DNA of 64,000 nt from Lycocorax pyrrhopterus obiensis (Eukaryota; Chordata; Aves; Passeriformes; Paradisaeidae), in assembly GCA_014706295.1 (NCBI GenBank), contig JACSVZ010000016.1, positions 7,049,168 to 7,113,167 on the forward strand. Direction: 5' to 3'. Positions within the stretch are counted from its first letter, which is position 1; every line of letters begins with the position of its first letter. Below the pieces are notes generated by a model. The model had not been told where the DNA came from. It was given only the letters and a program-made list of their open reading frames with translations, and ran no database searches. Of the stretch, positions 50,258 through 63,759 are shown in pieces. The translations under genes were made by a program, and so were the position numbers.

Positions 50258-51509
50258 ATTTGGCTTGCTAAGTTAAGATCTTCTTTCTAAAATTATTAAA
50301 TTAAATAAAGTTCTATTAGACCTAAAAATCTGTAAAAACCTGTGATTTCTTTCCCCCTTCTATTCCCATGTGGGTGCTATGGAAAAAAACTGTTGGGGAA
50401 AATCTGCATCATTCTCCCTCCCTTCACCAGCAAGGCCAAGCAGCACAGCTTGCCACAGAAACACAGATTTTCTTTGCATTGCTTAAGGTGTATTGCAGAT
50501 AATGATGTTTTGGGATGTCCTTGCTGTGCTTGTACTGCAGAAAGAGAAAACATCTGGCATAGGGATCTTGGGAGAGCAACAGGTAGCCAATAGCAGCTTC
50601 GCTCACCTGAAATTTCTTGAGTTAGGAACCACAGACAGCTGAAAATCTGCTTTAAGGTTGACAGAGGCACTCAGAGGTGAGTCTGGAGCTGTGTTCCCCA
50701 TGCACTGCTTAGCAAGTTCTAGTAGAGTGAAATTTGACTTTTCATCCACGTTGGCACTTGCCAAGACATGTAGGTTTTGTGATTTGAAGAGCCCACCGCT
50801 GTAATTTCTAAATTCTAGTTCATTTTCCTCCCTCTTTCCATTTCACACTCCTGCTACTAGAGCAAGAGTAGATGCCCTTCCAGAGAAGACTGGAGGCAAC
50901 AGTTTTGTGCTGCTTTTCTTGCAGAAAAGGATTAGAGAGAAGGAGTTTCTCTAGAACAAAAGGACGCAAATCATTGTGAAATAATTTCAAAATTCCAGCA
51001 ACTGACAGCATAAGAGAGGAACACAGAGGGCATACTCTGTGCCAGGAGACACAATTTCTAGCCAAAAGCTAAGATGTTGAAAAGTGGAAAAAAAATCTGC
51101 AATTTTAAATAAAAGCTCTGATATGCAAATGTCAGGGGATCCCAAACACGGATTTTAAAACACCCTATTCATAGCTGATGGTGGGAAGGAAAGTGAGGTT
51201 GCTGTGACTCCTGGTGGGCTTCTCTCAGGGATGGAAGGGTGAAACTCCACCAGTTTACTTCCCTTTCACTTTCCCTAATACTCCTTAGTCTTTCTACTTC
51301 CTCGTTAAGCTCGGCCACCAGACAGAGGAGATCACTCACCTGTTTTCACTGCACGCAGGTGTCTTTCACACAGTCCCCTGGTACTACTGCCAGGCTAAAA
51401 TGCTTCTCACAGGAAGGGGTCTGGACAGATGTGTCCTTCTTAGGGGCCTCTGTTTGGGTTGGTACACTTTTACCAGCTACAGCTTTTGATCGTTTGGAGA
51501 CCGCTGCTG
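50258..51509. other. Unique non-coding DNA, no gene seen
   Basis: No supported gene or repeat was seen. Short open frames occur on both strands over 50342-50670 and are mutually exclusive, consistent with chance. Confidence 0.5.
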
Positions 51510-51556
51510 AAAAAACCCAAAACCAACCAACCCCCAACAAAAAAATAAAAACCCCA
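51510..51556. repeat. A/C-rich low-complexity tract
   Basis: A6CCC, AAAACC, AACC, AACCCCC and A6-7 units run for about 47 bases. It resembles the 44.3-45.3 kb tracts but lies 6 kb away, so this type of sequence recurs across the window. Confidence 0.88.
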
Positions 51557-52753
51557 CTAGCAGGAGGATGACTGCAACCCTGCCTGCACAAACTGCCCTG
51601 CCACACCCTCAAAGACCTGCGGAGCCTCTGCTCCCCTCGCTCCCTAGAGCCTTCTTTCAATTGCACCTCTGAAGGCCGGGGGAAGCCCCTCCCTGTGCCT
51701 GAATTCCACTTCTCCATTACAGAAATTCATAGTGAGCTCCTACCATGTTTCTGCACGACAGCAGAGTAGGTGTAAGCCTACAGGCCCATTCAAAAAGGAG
51801 CTCTGTGCAAACAGCAGAGGACTCAAGTTCTCAGAACTCATTCATCTTTGTTTTCTTTAAACAGGAAAACCATGAAAGGGAAAGGTCTTGATTAAATATA
51901 TGACATCTGATCTTTTTAGTTACCTTCTCTGTAGAAGGGACGGTGTGAACACACACACCATTACTGCAGGATATATACAGGATCGAATTTACAAAGATAA
52001 TATCTTTAATGTGACTAATGCTGTACTCTGAGAGCCAGACCAGCTTTCAGGATATGCAGGCTGAAGCTTTGATCCCCAAGGCAAAATACAGCTTCCAACT
52101 CGCGATACAAGTTTAACTCGCACAAGTTAATCAATTACATCATCAAAGAGGTTTGTACCTGCAACACAGAGGGAACACTCAGTAAGCCATTACAGAGAGG
52201 AAAGGTGGGTTCAGCAGAACACACAGGAACTGCTGGTGGTTCAGGAATGGGAAAAATTATAACAGGGCACAGAACCAGTACATTTATCAACTCCCAAATT
52301 TCTGTGCAGCAAAATCAAGTTTAAACAGTTCCTAATCTGAATTTAATTTTGAAAACTGGTGTTTGTATTTCAGTGAAGCATTTCTGTGCCTGAAAATGTC
52401 TCTTCTTTTCAGTTTTATTCAGTTGGTCTCATAAAAGACATCATTTGACTCTCCAATTTCTTTAATTATAGCGAGACTATTCAGTAAGGAAACTCACAAA
52501 GGAAAAAAGTATTTTTGTATTTCTACAGATAAATTCCAAAACCGGAAATCAAACAAAACTTTAAAGCCTTAACTAAAGATTAAATAAATAAAAAGAGGGC
52601 ATGATATAAAGTGTCCTTCCTTTTCTCAAGTCACAAAGTTGCCTGATCCAAAAGACAAGTATTTCAAAAGGATTAGAAGCATCTCCTCCTGCCCAATGGG
52701 ATGCACATGTTTAGAAGATAAATATTTAGGAGATCTTTCTAGACAGATAAAAT
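51557..52753. other. Unique non-coding DNA, no gene seen
   Basis: The first 150 bases are GC-rich and the rest AT-rich. No recognised gene, repeat or element was seen. Confidence 0.5.
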
Positions 52754-52771
52754 TTTGGGAAAAAAACCCAA
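52754..52771. repeat. Second copy of TTTGGG-A7-CCCAA hairpin
   Basis: These 18 bases are identical to 45671-45688. Flanking sequence does not match, so this is a shared short motif rather than a visible larger duplication. Confidence 0.8.
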
Positions 52772-55700
52772 ACATGTATTTCACCTTTCAGTGCACAAGA
52801 CACAACATCCTAGGAGAGGTTCCTATCCCAGCTGTCCATATATCATCGGTTATTTGACAATTAAAAACATTTGTTCCCACTTCTGTGGGGGATGGGAATA
52901 CCAAGCAATGCAAGGAACCAGCCTCTCCAGATATCTTTTTTCCATCTCAGATTCAGCAGGAAGCTGGAGGTCATGGATCTCAGAGAGGAGGAATTTTCTG
53001 TATTACAACTACAGATTTATTTCTCTTATTTTTATGTCAGACTAATCACTGATACTAAAGTTGTGTGTAACATTCCTTAGTGGGGGAGAGTTAATGATGT
53101 GAGAGGAACTGAAGTGTGGAGTTTTAAACCTCAACATTAAGCAGCTCTATTATTAAAATTCATATTTATTCCAACCTTGTGCAATGCTCTTGTGACAGCT
53201 CAAAGAACTTTGATCTAAAACAAATTCTTACTTTAAATACTGCTGATCCCTCTGAGAAGGCAAATTAAACTGGCCTCACGGAAGGCTGAAGCACCCACTG
53301 TTTCCCAGGGTGAGGCCCCAATCGAAGAGTCAAGGGAAATTGCATATAAAAGGCAAACACACAAGACAAAAGGTGGATTAGCTGCAAATTAGGAATGGTC
53401 TCCTGTGTCTTTGTGTAGATGTGCAGAATGAGGCCATTTGGGGGCACTGACCTTAATAACTGGACAGTTATTAAATTAAAAACTAATTAGGTCAGTTCAA
53501 CAGCCAGCCACCAATGTGACATGTCCCAACATCCTTTTGAGGGGGCTCTTGGAGTCATGAACAGTGAAGTTCAATAGTAAAGATGCCTTCCCCAAAGCGG
53601 ATGGTGAGGAGAAGAATGAAATTACAAGGTGGATTTTCATGAAGCTCAGCTTGGGAAACACAGCCTGAGTCTCAAATACCAGGTAAAAGATGGTAATGAG
53701 GTAAAATGAGGTAAAAGATGCACCAAGATTAGAAAGGATGAATAAATGAATTGGGTGGTTTGATTTGTATCATGAAAACTTAGGGTCAAAGAAAAAATGG
53801 AATAACTGGACTGCTGTCTTTGATGTACACAGGAAATGGTAGAGGCAGGGGTGAAGGGAGAATCAGCAAATAATCAAGAACATAACAGTTTCCGGCACAA
53901 CTTGGAATTCATCTCAGTACTTCTGGAGAACAATTTAATAAACATCCTTTTTTTTCTAGATGGCTTTTTCCAATGGAGGTTTACTTATGTAATTAGATGG
54001 TACTTGGGTAACATTTTAATACCAGCAGCACCTGATGCCAGGCCAAGTTTACCCAGGTAGCTTAATTTACGGGGGGGGAGTTTAGTTTTGGTTTGGTTCA
54101 TCTCTAGACAATAGAGAAGAGAGTACAGAATACTTAGCTTAGAAGGATCCAAATCTTATTAGTTCCCAAAAGTTAAAAGTTATCTACAAATGAAGTAAGA
54201 CTTCAGACCTCAAAATAATGCCACAGGTACGTTTACTGTGCTTGAGAAGTCACTTCCAAATGCATATACTGAAATTCTGGTGCCATGCCTCAGAGCTGTT
54301 CACATTTTGCTACACGAGAAGTACAGCACTTGCCAAACTGATTTTCTCAGTAAAATGAGAAAAGGCTGAACCATTTTCCCATTAAAAACATGCACTACCT
54401 TCCCAGGTATGTGTGCAGTAGTTACCTGTGTCTCTGCTAATAAAGTCTTAAGTGTGATATTAGCATTTTATTCATTAGAAGACTGCATTTTCAAGTTAAG
54501 CTCACAATTTGAGTAGCTTTATTTAATACCTTTTTTTTTCCTTAAGAAATAGGTAAATATGGAGGAAACTGAGGCAGGCACCACTGAGAAGATTCTGATC
54601 TCAGCTAAGTGCCTCTGTGATGCTGGCTTGTGACTGGCAATTGAAACTGGCAATAGCATCTGTCATACATGAGGACTGGCAGAAATATCAGCTCATTTAT
54701 GTGTTTTGTTTGCTTTTTCTTAGAAGTCTGAAGACACCTGCCTTTTGTGCTGTAGCTTTCAAAAGGCAGAGAAACAGTACATAAAAATCCAACATAGCTG
54801 TCTCCACTGTAAGCACCCCTAATATGTTAAAGTTATTAAAGACATGAGCTCTGCTTTTACATCTACTGTCACCTGCAGAGATCAGAGCCTATATATACCT
54901 TACAAATCTTCACAGCTACACAAAGGAAACTGCACATACCTGATCCTGACACCTGTTTTAAACAGGATTTGCAGAGCTGCCTCCCAGCTGAAACGCAGAC
55001 CCGCTTCAGCTCAGCCATCCATCACTGGCTGCAGATGTGCTCACGCTGCTGTCCCACTGCTGCCTGGCTCAGGGAACTGCCCCACGCTGACCTCTGCTCT
55101 GCCAAGGGCTGGGCTCTCTCTGCTGAGGATGGGAGCTGGTTTGGGTACCCCCACATGTTCCTGCAGCAGTGCCAATGATGACAGAGTGGCTGTGCTCTTT
55201 GCCCAGAAGTTAATGAATTAAGTTCTAACAGGACAAGACATGGAACTGGGGGCTATTACACCCAACTGCAGAGCCCAGAGACATTCAGAGGCTTTTGCAG
55301 CAGTCAGTGGTAGAGCCTTAGGATATTAAGGCTGTGCAACAAAGTTTTAGTGGGGAAGAAAGATGCTTAAGCTAAACACCTGATGGTGATGGAAGCATGA
55401 ACAACTTTTGTTTATTCCTTTCCCCTCTGAATTTACTTGTACTCGATAGTGGGGCTAAAAAAAGAAAACAAGGTGAACACTATTCTCCTAAGCTCTGATT
55501 CTTTGTTCTCTGCCCCCACCACCATACACCAAAATCTGCTTCAACATACCTTCAGCAGGGTGTTCGGCTTTGTTGCAGGTGTTTCAAAACATTTCTATTT
55601 TAGACAATGCCTGCAGAACACACTGAGATCTTCTCTGAAGGAACAGTTGCTACCTCAAGAAAAAGAAAAAATAAACAGAAGGTGGGGGGACATCCAGGCT

Positions 55701-57183
55701 GATGTGTGTTGGATATTTCCCATGGCTCTATGTCTACAGAGAACATTTCCCAAGGAGGAAGGAGGTTTTTTGGTGTCTTTTTGAATCAAGCAGAGGGATT
55801 TCCAGTTCATGATCACCAGACATTCTTTTGAGATAAACAGGAGTGGATAAAGATCCTACATTCCTTTAAGCATACAGAATAAAAACCACTGTGAGATTCT
55901 AAAGGTTTATAAATGAAAAACCATCACCAAGGAGCCAAGAAGTCTGGCTTCCCCTTTGAATGCTGCTCCCAGCCTCAACGAGACGCATTTTTTCGTTCAA
56001 CTTTCTCACAACGTTCACCTAACTCCACTTGCCAGCATGTTTTGCCAAATTAGAAAAACTGCTGCAGAAACCATCTGCTCGAGATTGCTTACATATAATA
56101 AAGTATGGCTCAATACAATGTATTGGAAATGTTTGGGGATCTTTACATGGGAACCAAAAGCAGCAGTGCTGACTCAGGCAGCTCTCCCGCTGATGTCAGT
56201 GGGAATTGCACCTGAATGGGCTCTGCTGGAGCTGATACAGAGCTGGCTGTGCTGTGCCTGCCGCTGACTGACAGAAGAACATATGGTTATAGTTTAACAA
56301 TACCAACTGTAATGGAGATGAGAAGGAAAGTTTATAGCATTTCTGGCTTGCTGCTCTTTTATAACTATCAAAAACACTCAAATGATTTGTACACGTCTGC
56401 TCTGTAACAGCTTTTCCCAGCTTCAAGTGAACACTGAGCAACTGTTCCGAAGTTAGGTCCTACCTCAACAGCAAGAGTTGATCTGTTGATATAAAAACAT
56501 GAACACCAGAAAGACTACATGTGAAGACTAAAATAAAACTTCATGGTTTCCCTGCAGATTGTATTACACTGTCTCTGGATCAGAATGCAGACATTTCAGC
56601 ACATCCCCAGTGGTTCAATCTGAAGCAGAAATAAAGCCTTTGTAGCACAGACTTTATCAGCCTAGTAGTGGGACATGTGTGACAGCTGCTACACCAAAGG
56701 ACAGTGGCTTCTCAAATTTGACTCCAAATGTAGGTGTTACAAAAGTACAGCCTTAGTAAGTCTAAAAGCTGAGTGTGTCACTCAGATTACAGCACCTTTG
56801 AATCGTGATCACCAAAGCAGCACCTCCAGGGAGATAAATCAATTCCCCAACCTCACAGGAGTTGCAGAAGGGTGAAGAATACTGAGAAGTAAAGAAGAGA
56901 AGCTATGATACATGTTCCCACAAGTCTTAACCATTATTATAACAGAAGGGGATTCTGAACCTTCAGTAATTCCTAGGAAGGGGCCACATCAGAGAACCAC
57001 ATGCAGAGTAGGTGAAATATTTCCTTTTGCAACCCGCTAATTAGCACGCACCCCTCACAGACGCTGCAATTTGGTTGCAGTTCCCAGGCACGTGCCCTTT
57101 CCCATCGAATACTTCAATGAACTCCTGTGTTTTGCATTACAGAGCTGCTATTCCCCTCAGTTTACCAGCCATGGGAACACTGG
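52772..57183. other. Non-coding DNA with minor repeats
   Basis: No supported gene was seen. At 53680-53721 a GAGGTAAAAGATG-type word recurs three times in imperfect tandem. A G9 run lies near 54071. The 54.96-55.16 kb stretch is GC-rich and open in two frames with no recognised product. No transposon ends were recognised. Confidence 0.5.
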
Positions 57184-57278
57184 GTGTGAGATTAGCTCAG
57201 CTGGTCAGAGCAGGGTGCTAATAAAGGGCTGTGGGTTCGATCCCCATATGGGCCATTCACTTGGGAGCTGGTCTCAAT
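57184..57278 (+). mobile_element. tRNA-Ile-derived SINE (TguSINE1-like), truncated
   Basis: The head is a degenerate isoleucine tRNA. It has the internal promoter box A (TTAGCTCAGCTGGTCAGAGC), an anticodon-loop region GTGCTAATAA consistent with anticodon AAT, box B (GGTTCGATCCC), and a 3' acceptor side TATGGGCCA. The 5' acceptor strand (GTGTGAG) does not pair with GGGCC, so it cannot fold as a working tRNA. The following TTCACTTGGGAGCTGGTCTC matches the start of the tail I remember for TguSINE1, a songbird SINE mobilised by CR1. The rest of the CR1-like 3' end is missing or eroded. RNA polymerase III could in principle still start at boxes A and B. Confidence 0.82.
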
Positions 57279-60200
57279 TCACTTCCACAGACTGTCTAGA
57301 GAAGCCACACTCCTTTTGCTCAGGCACAGGGACACAGTGAAAGCTGAAAACCATCACATCGATTACGTTTTTTCATGTGATGAAAGGCAGAAGTGGCTGG
57401 AAATTAAAAATACAAAGGCGAGGAAGATCTCACTCCAAATCTCAAAGTAGTGCAGCTTCGTAGTAAGTGATCATCCCCTCTGTCAGATATCCCCCAGAGC
57501 GGACCTCTGGGTAGGGATCTTCCTGCATTTAGGTGGCCAGGATAGAGATTCTGAGAAGTTTCAACTGCTTTGGTTTAAGGGAGGTAACAACTTAGTGTTT
57601 GACCTCTGATTTGGGCAAAAGCCAATGCATGGTCACTTTCTAAATTATTGCTCAACTCCCTCCTGAAGCAACGTTTGCATTCTGGTAAAGGGAGCCTGGA
57701 GAATCAACGTGAGGGACACAGCGCCCAGGCTGGAGCTCACCAGCAGAGAGAAGACTCTTCCTGGTACTCTTTGTGAGGAAGTTCTCTGACACTTGTTTAG
57801 CCTCAATGCTTGATTCATCCTTACCTGTACTCTGTGTTTCCTATAAACCCTCTTGGAAGAGAATCTATTTGCATATGGATGGTTAGGAAGAACACTGAAG
57901 TATCATTAATATTCTCCACAGTGCATTCTCATTACAAGGCTTCTGAGGACCAAGAAAACTGCATCAAGAAGACTTTGATCCCCAAAAACACGGCCCTAAT
58001 CCCATATGAAGGAGTTTATCTACCATCCACAGAACCAAAACATGCAATTAGGAAACAGTAAAAGAAGAAAATTATTGTTCCTGTAGAACTAGCACTCCTC
58101 GGAAGACACTAAGTGTTAGAAAAAATACTTGAAAGTTAAAATAAGGATGTTTGGTTTAGAGGAATCATCACAGAAGGGGCACCAACTGAAATTCCAATGC
58201 AACTGTAAAGTAATTAGGTTAATTAACATACAGAGGCACCATTCGTTTGTCTTATAATATCAACTCCCACTTTACCATAACATTAAAAAGCTGTTGGCCT
58301 GGGTCAAGTGAAAGAACAGTTGTGTCACTGCAGTTATTCCAAGGAACATGAAGTCTGTAGTTACACACAACAGAACACTAGCTTTAGGGAATGCTTACCT
58401 AACATGGACTTTGGGGTGGAAAAATAAGATCTGCCAGGATTGCTCTGCCATTCCTGAACAGCTGCTTACCTTGCTTACAACAGATCACGTGACACAGCTT
58501 TGTTGTGCCTTTTGCGTTAGCTATCATAATTTTATAGCTCCTTCTTCCTACGTACCTACTGAGACAAAACGTTTAAATGAAATAAAAGCAAGCGGGAAAA
58601 GTAAGAAATGGGGATCACTGCAGTAGTTTCTTCCCCTTTGTAAGATTAAGGGAAGGAATGCAGTATGTACCTCTCACCTTAAGTGAAAGCAAGTCCAAAA
58701 CAATTCCATGCTGAAGCAGCCATCAGCTTACAGTTAAGCCCAGACAAGCAAATATTATTTATTTAATTTTTGACATCCCTGTGTTACCTTGCCCTTGTTG
58801 CTTCCATTCTTGCTCGTGTTGTTGTATCTCACATTTCTTTCTTCCAGCTGGAACTGTAATTCTGTTCCCAGGGGTGACTGAGAGCAGGGCAGCCCTCTGT
58901 GGGCTGTGATTTCACCTGGATCATCAGTGCACAGCAGTCAAACTCCAACCTGCCTCAAAAGCACCAAGTCCCAAAGCGCAGCTTGGCTCAGAAGTGAGGT
59001 TTTGTTCTGAGGAATCTGAGCAGAATGGTGTTGAGAGCAACACTCAGGCCGAGTGGGACACATCAGGAACGGGACAGGACATTGCCTGCCACGTCTCTCA
59101 CACAGGAACCCAGAACAGCAATTCCACAGAAGAACTGAACAGAAGCATTTGCAAAGGTGCATGAGGAGCTGAACTTCAGCTCTGGGCTATGAGCAGTACG
59201 GGTTTTAACACTTCATCAGAGGAGAGAGGAGTTTTACTTTGGACAGTAGACTTTATTAGAAATTTTCTCCTCATTCATCAGTAAATTCACATTAAAATAC
59301 GCTGAAGGCAGCTCAGTCTAAACATCTGACGTTCTGCCTTAACAACAACTTCCAGTTTAAAAACTAGATAATGATTCAGGCAGATAACTTGAAACATGTA
59401 AGAAACGCAAACAGAAAGCAGCATCTTAAAAAAAAAAAGTATGAGCCTGAAAAATTGATACATTTCAGATGGAGCTGGGGAAAAAACCAAAATCAGTCAC
59501 CCCAAGATGGGAAACAGTTAAATGAGAACTCCACAGACGCTAAACAGATAAATAAACATTATAACCACACATACATTAAAAAGAAAACAAAGTACTTAAG
59601 AGTTCATACCACATAAAAATTATAAATTTGTTCAAATAAAAAAAAGTGACAAGCTTTCTAAAATATGAATATCCTAAATTCTTGGGACAGTGAACACTTT
59701 GTTTTAAACTGCAGAACTTTGGAGGGACTAGATTTGGTCTTGAAAACAACGAACTGCACCTTACTGTTACCAAGTCCAGAAACTGATCTGACACATAAAC
59801 CATTTTTTTCCTCTCATGTTTTTAAACCACGTTCTCTTCTTCTAGACAATAATCTGTTTTTTTTAAACATTAGAGCTTTTAGATACTATGGGCGTAATTA
59901 TATTGAGCACTGAACATGCAGAACTCTCAACAACTCTGCATACCAAAGACAAGGTTTAAATATTTTTCAGAAGTTACTGTCAAGACTTTTCTTTTGCTAA
60001 TTTATTTTTATTTATTGGGGTAAAGTGTAGGAGAGAGAGAAAGAAAAATAAAAATCATAGTATTGAAGAATGCTCTGTCCTGCAGGACAGTGAATCTTGC
60101 AGGTCAGATTTTCTATTGGCATTTACCAGAGGCAACAAAGATAAATCAATGTATGAGAGACGAGAATTTTAGCCTTCAGGACTGTAAACACAACAGGCAA

Positions 60201-61803
60201 CAGGTAACACATGAACCTCAATCAAATCAATGTTTTCACATTCTTTAGTAGTCCCCCACAGTGATCTGCTTTCACTGGTTCAGAAAAAAAATATATATTA
60301 AAAATTAAATAACACTTAAGTGTCCATCACAAAGATTTATATTTTGCTGTAAACAATTTTCTGCCATTTGCATTGATGAAGTCCAATGTGAGGCCAGAGG
60401 GTTCTAGATGTCTTATTGGTACTGTAAATAATTTTTCAGAGACAGAGGCAAAGGTAGAATTTCTATGTCATGCAGGCGGTCTCTGCCAAGAGCAAAACGA
60501 ATTGATCTTCGGCACAAGTCCATTAAAGGCAGGGGTTCCGCTGGAAAAACAAGAGAAAGAAAAGAAAGAGTTAATTTTTCAGCATCTCCATTTACAGATA
60601 ATGTTTTATTTATTAACAGAGATTCTGTATTCTATCGATCAGTCATAAAGATAGTAATGGTATTGGGAAAACCTCGGTATCTTGAGGCAATTAAGATAAT
60701 CAGTAGAAACCAAGGCAGAATTTTCTACGTTTCACCCATTGTAAGGGGCTGCAAAGTTTCACACTAAGCTTCTTTATCTGTGAGGTTTAAAATAATAATG
60801 CCAAACCACTCTTCAGGCCACCCTACCAAGCTGCAGCATGAGAAGTTACTACATTTCCAGATCTCAAACAAGACCAAGAGTTTCTGTGTTTATAACACAA
60901 CATTTGTCATGTTGTGCTAACATGAACTACACTGGCAGCTCCTGACCTTTACATCCCAGCTCCTCCTGCATCTTAGGAACTGGAAATGGCACTTAGGGAT
61001 AACCAAACTTCTCAGCCAACAGTGCTTTTCCTGCAACACTCTCTTAGCCTTAGTTTCTAGGAAGCGCCTTGGAAGAAAAAACTAAACAAAACACCCTCAA
61101 AAATCTAGAGGAAACATAACCTTTTCCTCTTTGAATAAATTAGGGGAGGAGGATTTGGCTGACTGGAAGGCAGGATGCGTGTTCTCATATGGATGTACAC
61201 AAACACCCCCAAAATATATAAACAACATCTTCAGATGTCTCAAGTTTAATTTAATCAAAGTGAATTAAGAATCTGCCAGAAATGCCTCGCTGATAGCACT
61301 TAATACCGGAGACCCAAACACGGATCCCCAGCATCTCAAACCATCTCACCCCTGTATCTCATCCTGGCCTGCAAAGCTCACACAGAACTGCAGGAACATC
61401 ATAAAATTTCCACCTCATAGTAGCAAGAATCATCTCTGTGACTGCAGTGTTGGCAATGGAAATTTTTTTGCCACAGGAGCTGGAATAAAGCTGTGAAGTC
61501 TTGTACCAGTTACCACTATCTTTAAGAATTCCAACCAGATGGATTTTGTTGCACATGCTGGTTTAAAAGGGTAAGAACTTAAAAGATTAAAGGAAACTCT
61601 TCCTCTTTACATGATAAAACAGAAGTAGCCTTAAAACCCTTACTAGCACTTTCAAACGGAGGGGAAAGAAGTCCTGTGCCTATACTGTAGTGATTACATT
61701 TTATAAACTTGACAGATTTCTTACAAGTGCTCAACATCGTACAGCACTCAGTGGTTTTATCAAGATCTCTTTTATGTGCCATGTGCAGATTTACACACAC
61801 TGT
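57279..61803. other. Unique non-coding DNA, no gene seen
   Basis: No supported gene was seen. The stretch 58200-58290 has conserved-element-like words (TAATTAGGTTAATTAAC). Poly-A runs occur near 59428, and an A-rich/AT run near 60280. A GGGG-A6-CC tract lies at 59477-59491. Frames at 60373-60767 are short and unrecognised. Confidence 0.5.
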
Positions 61804-61907
61804 GTCTAGTGAAAGGTGTCCCCTCATGGCAGGGAGGGTGGAACCTGATGACCTTTAAGGTCCCTTTTAACCCAAACCATCCCATGACTTTATTCCGTAA
61901 TTCTGTG
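61804..61907 (+). mobile_element. CR1 LINE 3'-terminal fragment
   Basis: The last 100 bases of a CR1 are visible: TCTAGTGAAAGGTGTCCCCT, CATGGCAGGGAGGGTGGAAC, TGATGACCTTTAAGGTCCC, AACCCAAACCATCCCATGAC, and then a TTCTGTG terminal word. Only the extreme 3' end was inserted or retained. Substitutions such as CCATCCCATGAC for the usual CCATTCTATGAT mark it as an aged copy. It is closer in its end to the 13.9 kb CR1 than to the 32.8 kb one. Confidence 0.9.
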
Positions 61908-63759
61908 TTAATCTATCCATCTGTTAGCTGATATTTTTAAAACTACCTGAAAAAAAAAATCATTACAAAGCACAAAATATCCAATTAAGGGCTGGTTTTA
62001 CACGCTATAGTTGTCTGTTCTGGTGACACACCACTGACTTAATGGATTTTCCATCATTTATCCCAGCATCACATTTGATTTGTGTCGTCCACAGTTCACT
62101 ATATTTCCCCAAAGTGGCTGCAAAAAAGCTTAGAAAGCATTCTGAAAGACTAAAAAGCTTTTTTAGCTTGTAACCCACTTCAGTGACTCGATATGGAGTC
62201 TACTTCTTGAAAATACACCTCATTGATAATTTTATCTATTAAAGGTTACAAAATAAGAGGCCTCCCGTTCCAGTAACAAAGCAACATTTTCTATACATCG
62301 GTGATCTTCATTTTAATTTTTTCCACAGAAGAATTATGAATGTTAAATCTTTAGGGATGAAGCTGTAAAATTCATTAACCAGGATTAATAAGCAGGAGCA
62401 AAAATAGCTCACGAGTTCTGGGACACAGAACACAACACATCTTACAAGTCTTACACCATAAACAACAATTTTCTGAGTATCTTCCCACAATCTCTGAGGT
62501 CCCATTAGGAAGATATAAAATGAGGACTAGGAGTGTTTAAAGCCATTAACTGACCATGTGGTCTCTTTTTTTTTCCTAGACAAAGGAATATGTAAAATGT
62601 AACCATCTGTGCAGCCAGGCACAGCGTCAATCCCAAACTTCAAAACACAATTTAAGGAAAGGTTAAATTATTTTTCAAGCTTGAAATGCTAAATGAATGT
62701 CTCCTGTCTCACTTCTACAGGGAATTTTCAAATGCTGAAGAAAATGCCCTCAAGTGTTTGCAACAGCTGCTAAATTGCACATACTAAATGTGTTTTTGCA
62801 ACTTGAAAATTGAACTATATTCTTTTTATTCTGCCCGACAGCAGTTCAAACCTACAACAAATTCAGAACAGGTTAGTCCTGAAATACTAAATAAAAATTA
62901 TATTTTCTTGGGTGCTGGCTGTAAGAACTTGAGAAAAAATTGTAATAATAGCATTTTAAGCTAAAAATGTATGTAGCTGTGCACAGTCCTAAGTGAATAA
63001 AAATTAAATTCAGAAAAAGAAATAATCTTAATTTCAACATAATTTATGGGACAAAGGCAGAACTCTAAAATTAAAGGCTGACAATTTTCAGGCAGCCTAA
63101 CTCAACAGAACCATTATTAACCATTTGGTGTGTACCTTAATGCTGGCACTCCCCTTTCACCACATCTCACATTTTTACTACGTATTTTACAAAGCAGGAA
63201 TAAAAGCACCATGAGGAGTAACTCAGTCCTTCCAGAGAGGAAAGGACTGGTTCAACCTGAGGGTGCTGCCATGCACCCCACATGAAACACACACACAGAC
63301 TTGATGTACCCAAAACACTCCACATTCAAACGTTCAAATCGTGTTTCCAAAATGCTGTTTCCATTTGAGGTCATACAAATACTGCTGAGAAGAGTCTAAT
63401 AATGTGAGGGTTGGGAAGATGAATACTCTGAGGCCACATCATTGGCTTGAACTTGGCTACTTAAAAAGCCTTGCTTTCACACCTTTAAATATTTACCTTC
63501 GAAAAACTATTAAATTCAGGGATACTAACTGTTTGTCTGAACATCCCACTACTTGTAATGCATATTAGGTATACCAAGAGTTGTATTTTTAAAACAACCC
63601 CCAACAGATTGGAACTGGAACATTCAAGGCCCCCAGAAGAACCTGAACTAACCATTTTTCCAAAGTTATGTGAACTCCAGGAATGTCCTTGCCATTAGAA
63701 AAAGGAGGAATGAATTGCTGAGCTGGAATGCAAAATTGCAAAGAAAACATGATTCACAA
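61908..63759. other. Unique non-coding DNA, no gene seen
   Basis: This is AT-rich sequence. A near-palindrome CTAAAAAGCTTTTTTAG lies at 62150-62166. A short (AC)n run lies near 63288-63298. No gene or mobile element was recognised. Confidence 0.5.

Noticed and set aside
57184..57255. Functional tRNA-Ile(AAT) gene
   Set aside because: The 5' acceptor strand cannot pair with the 3' strand and a SINE-type tail follows, so it is a SINE or pseudo-tRNA.
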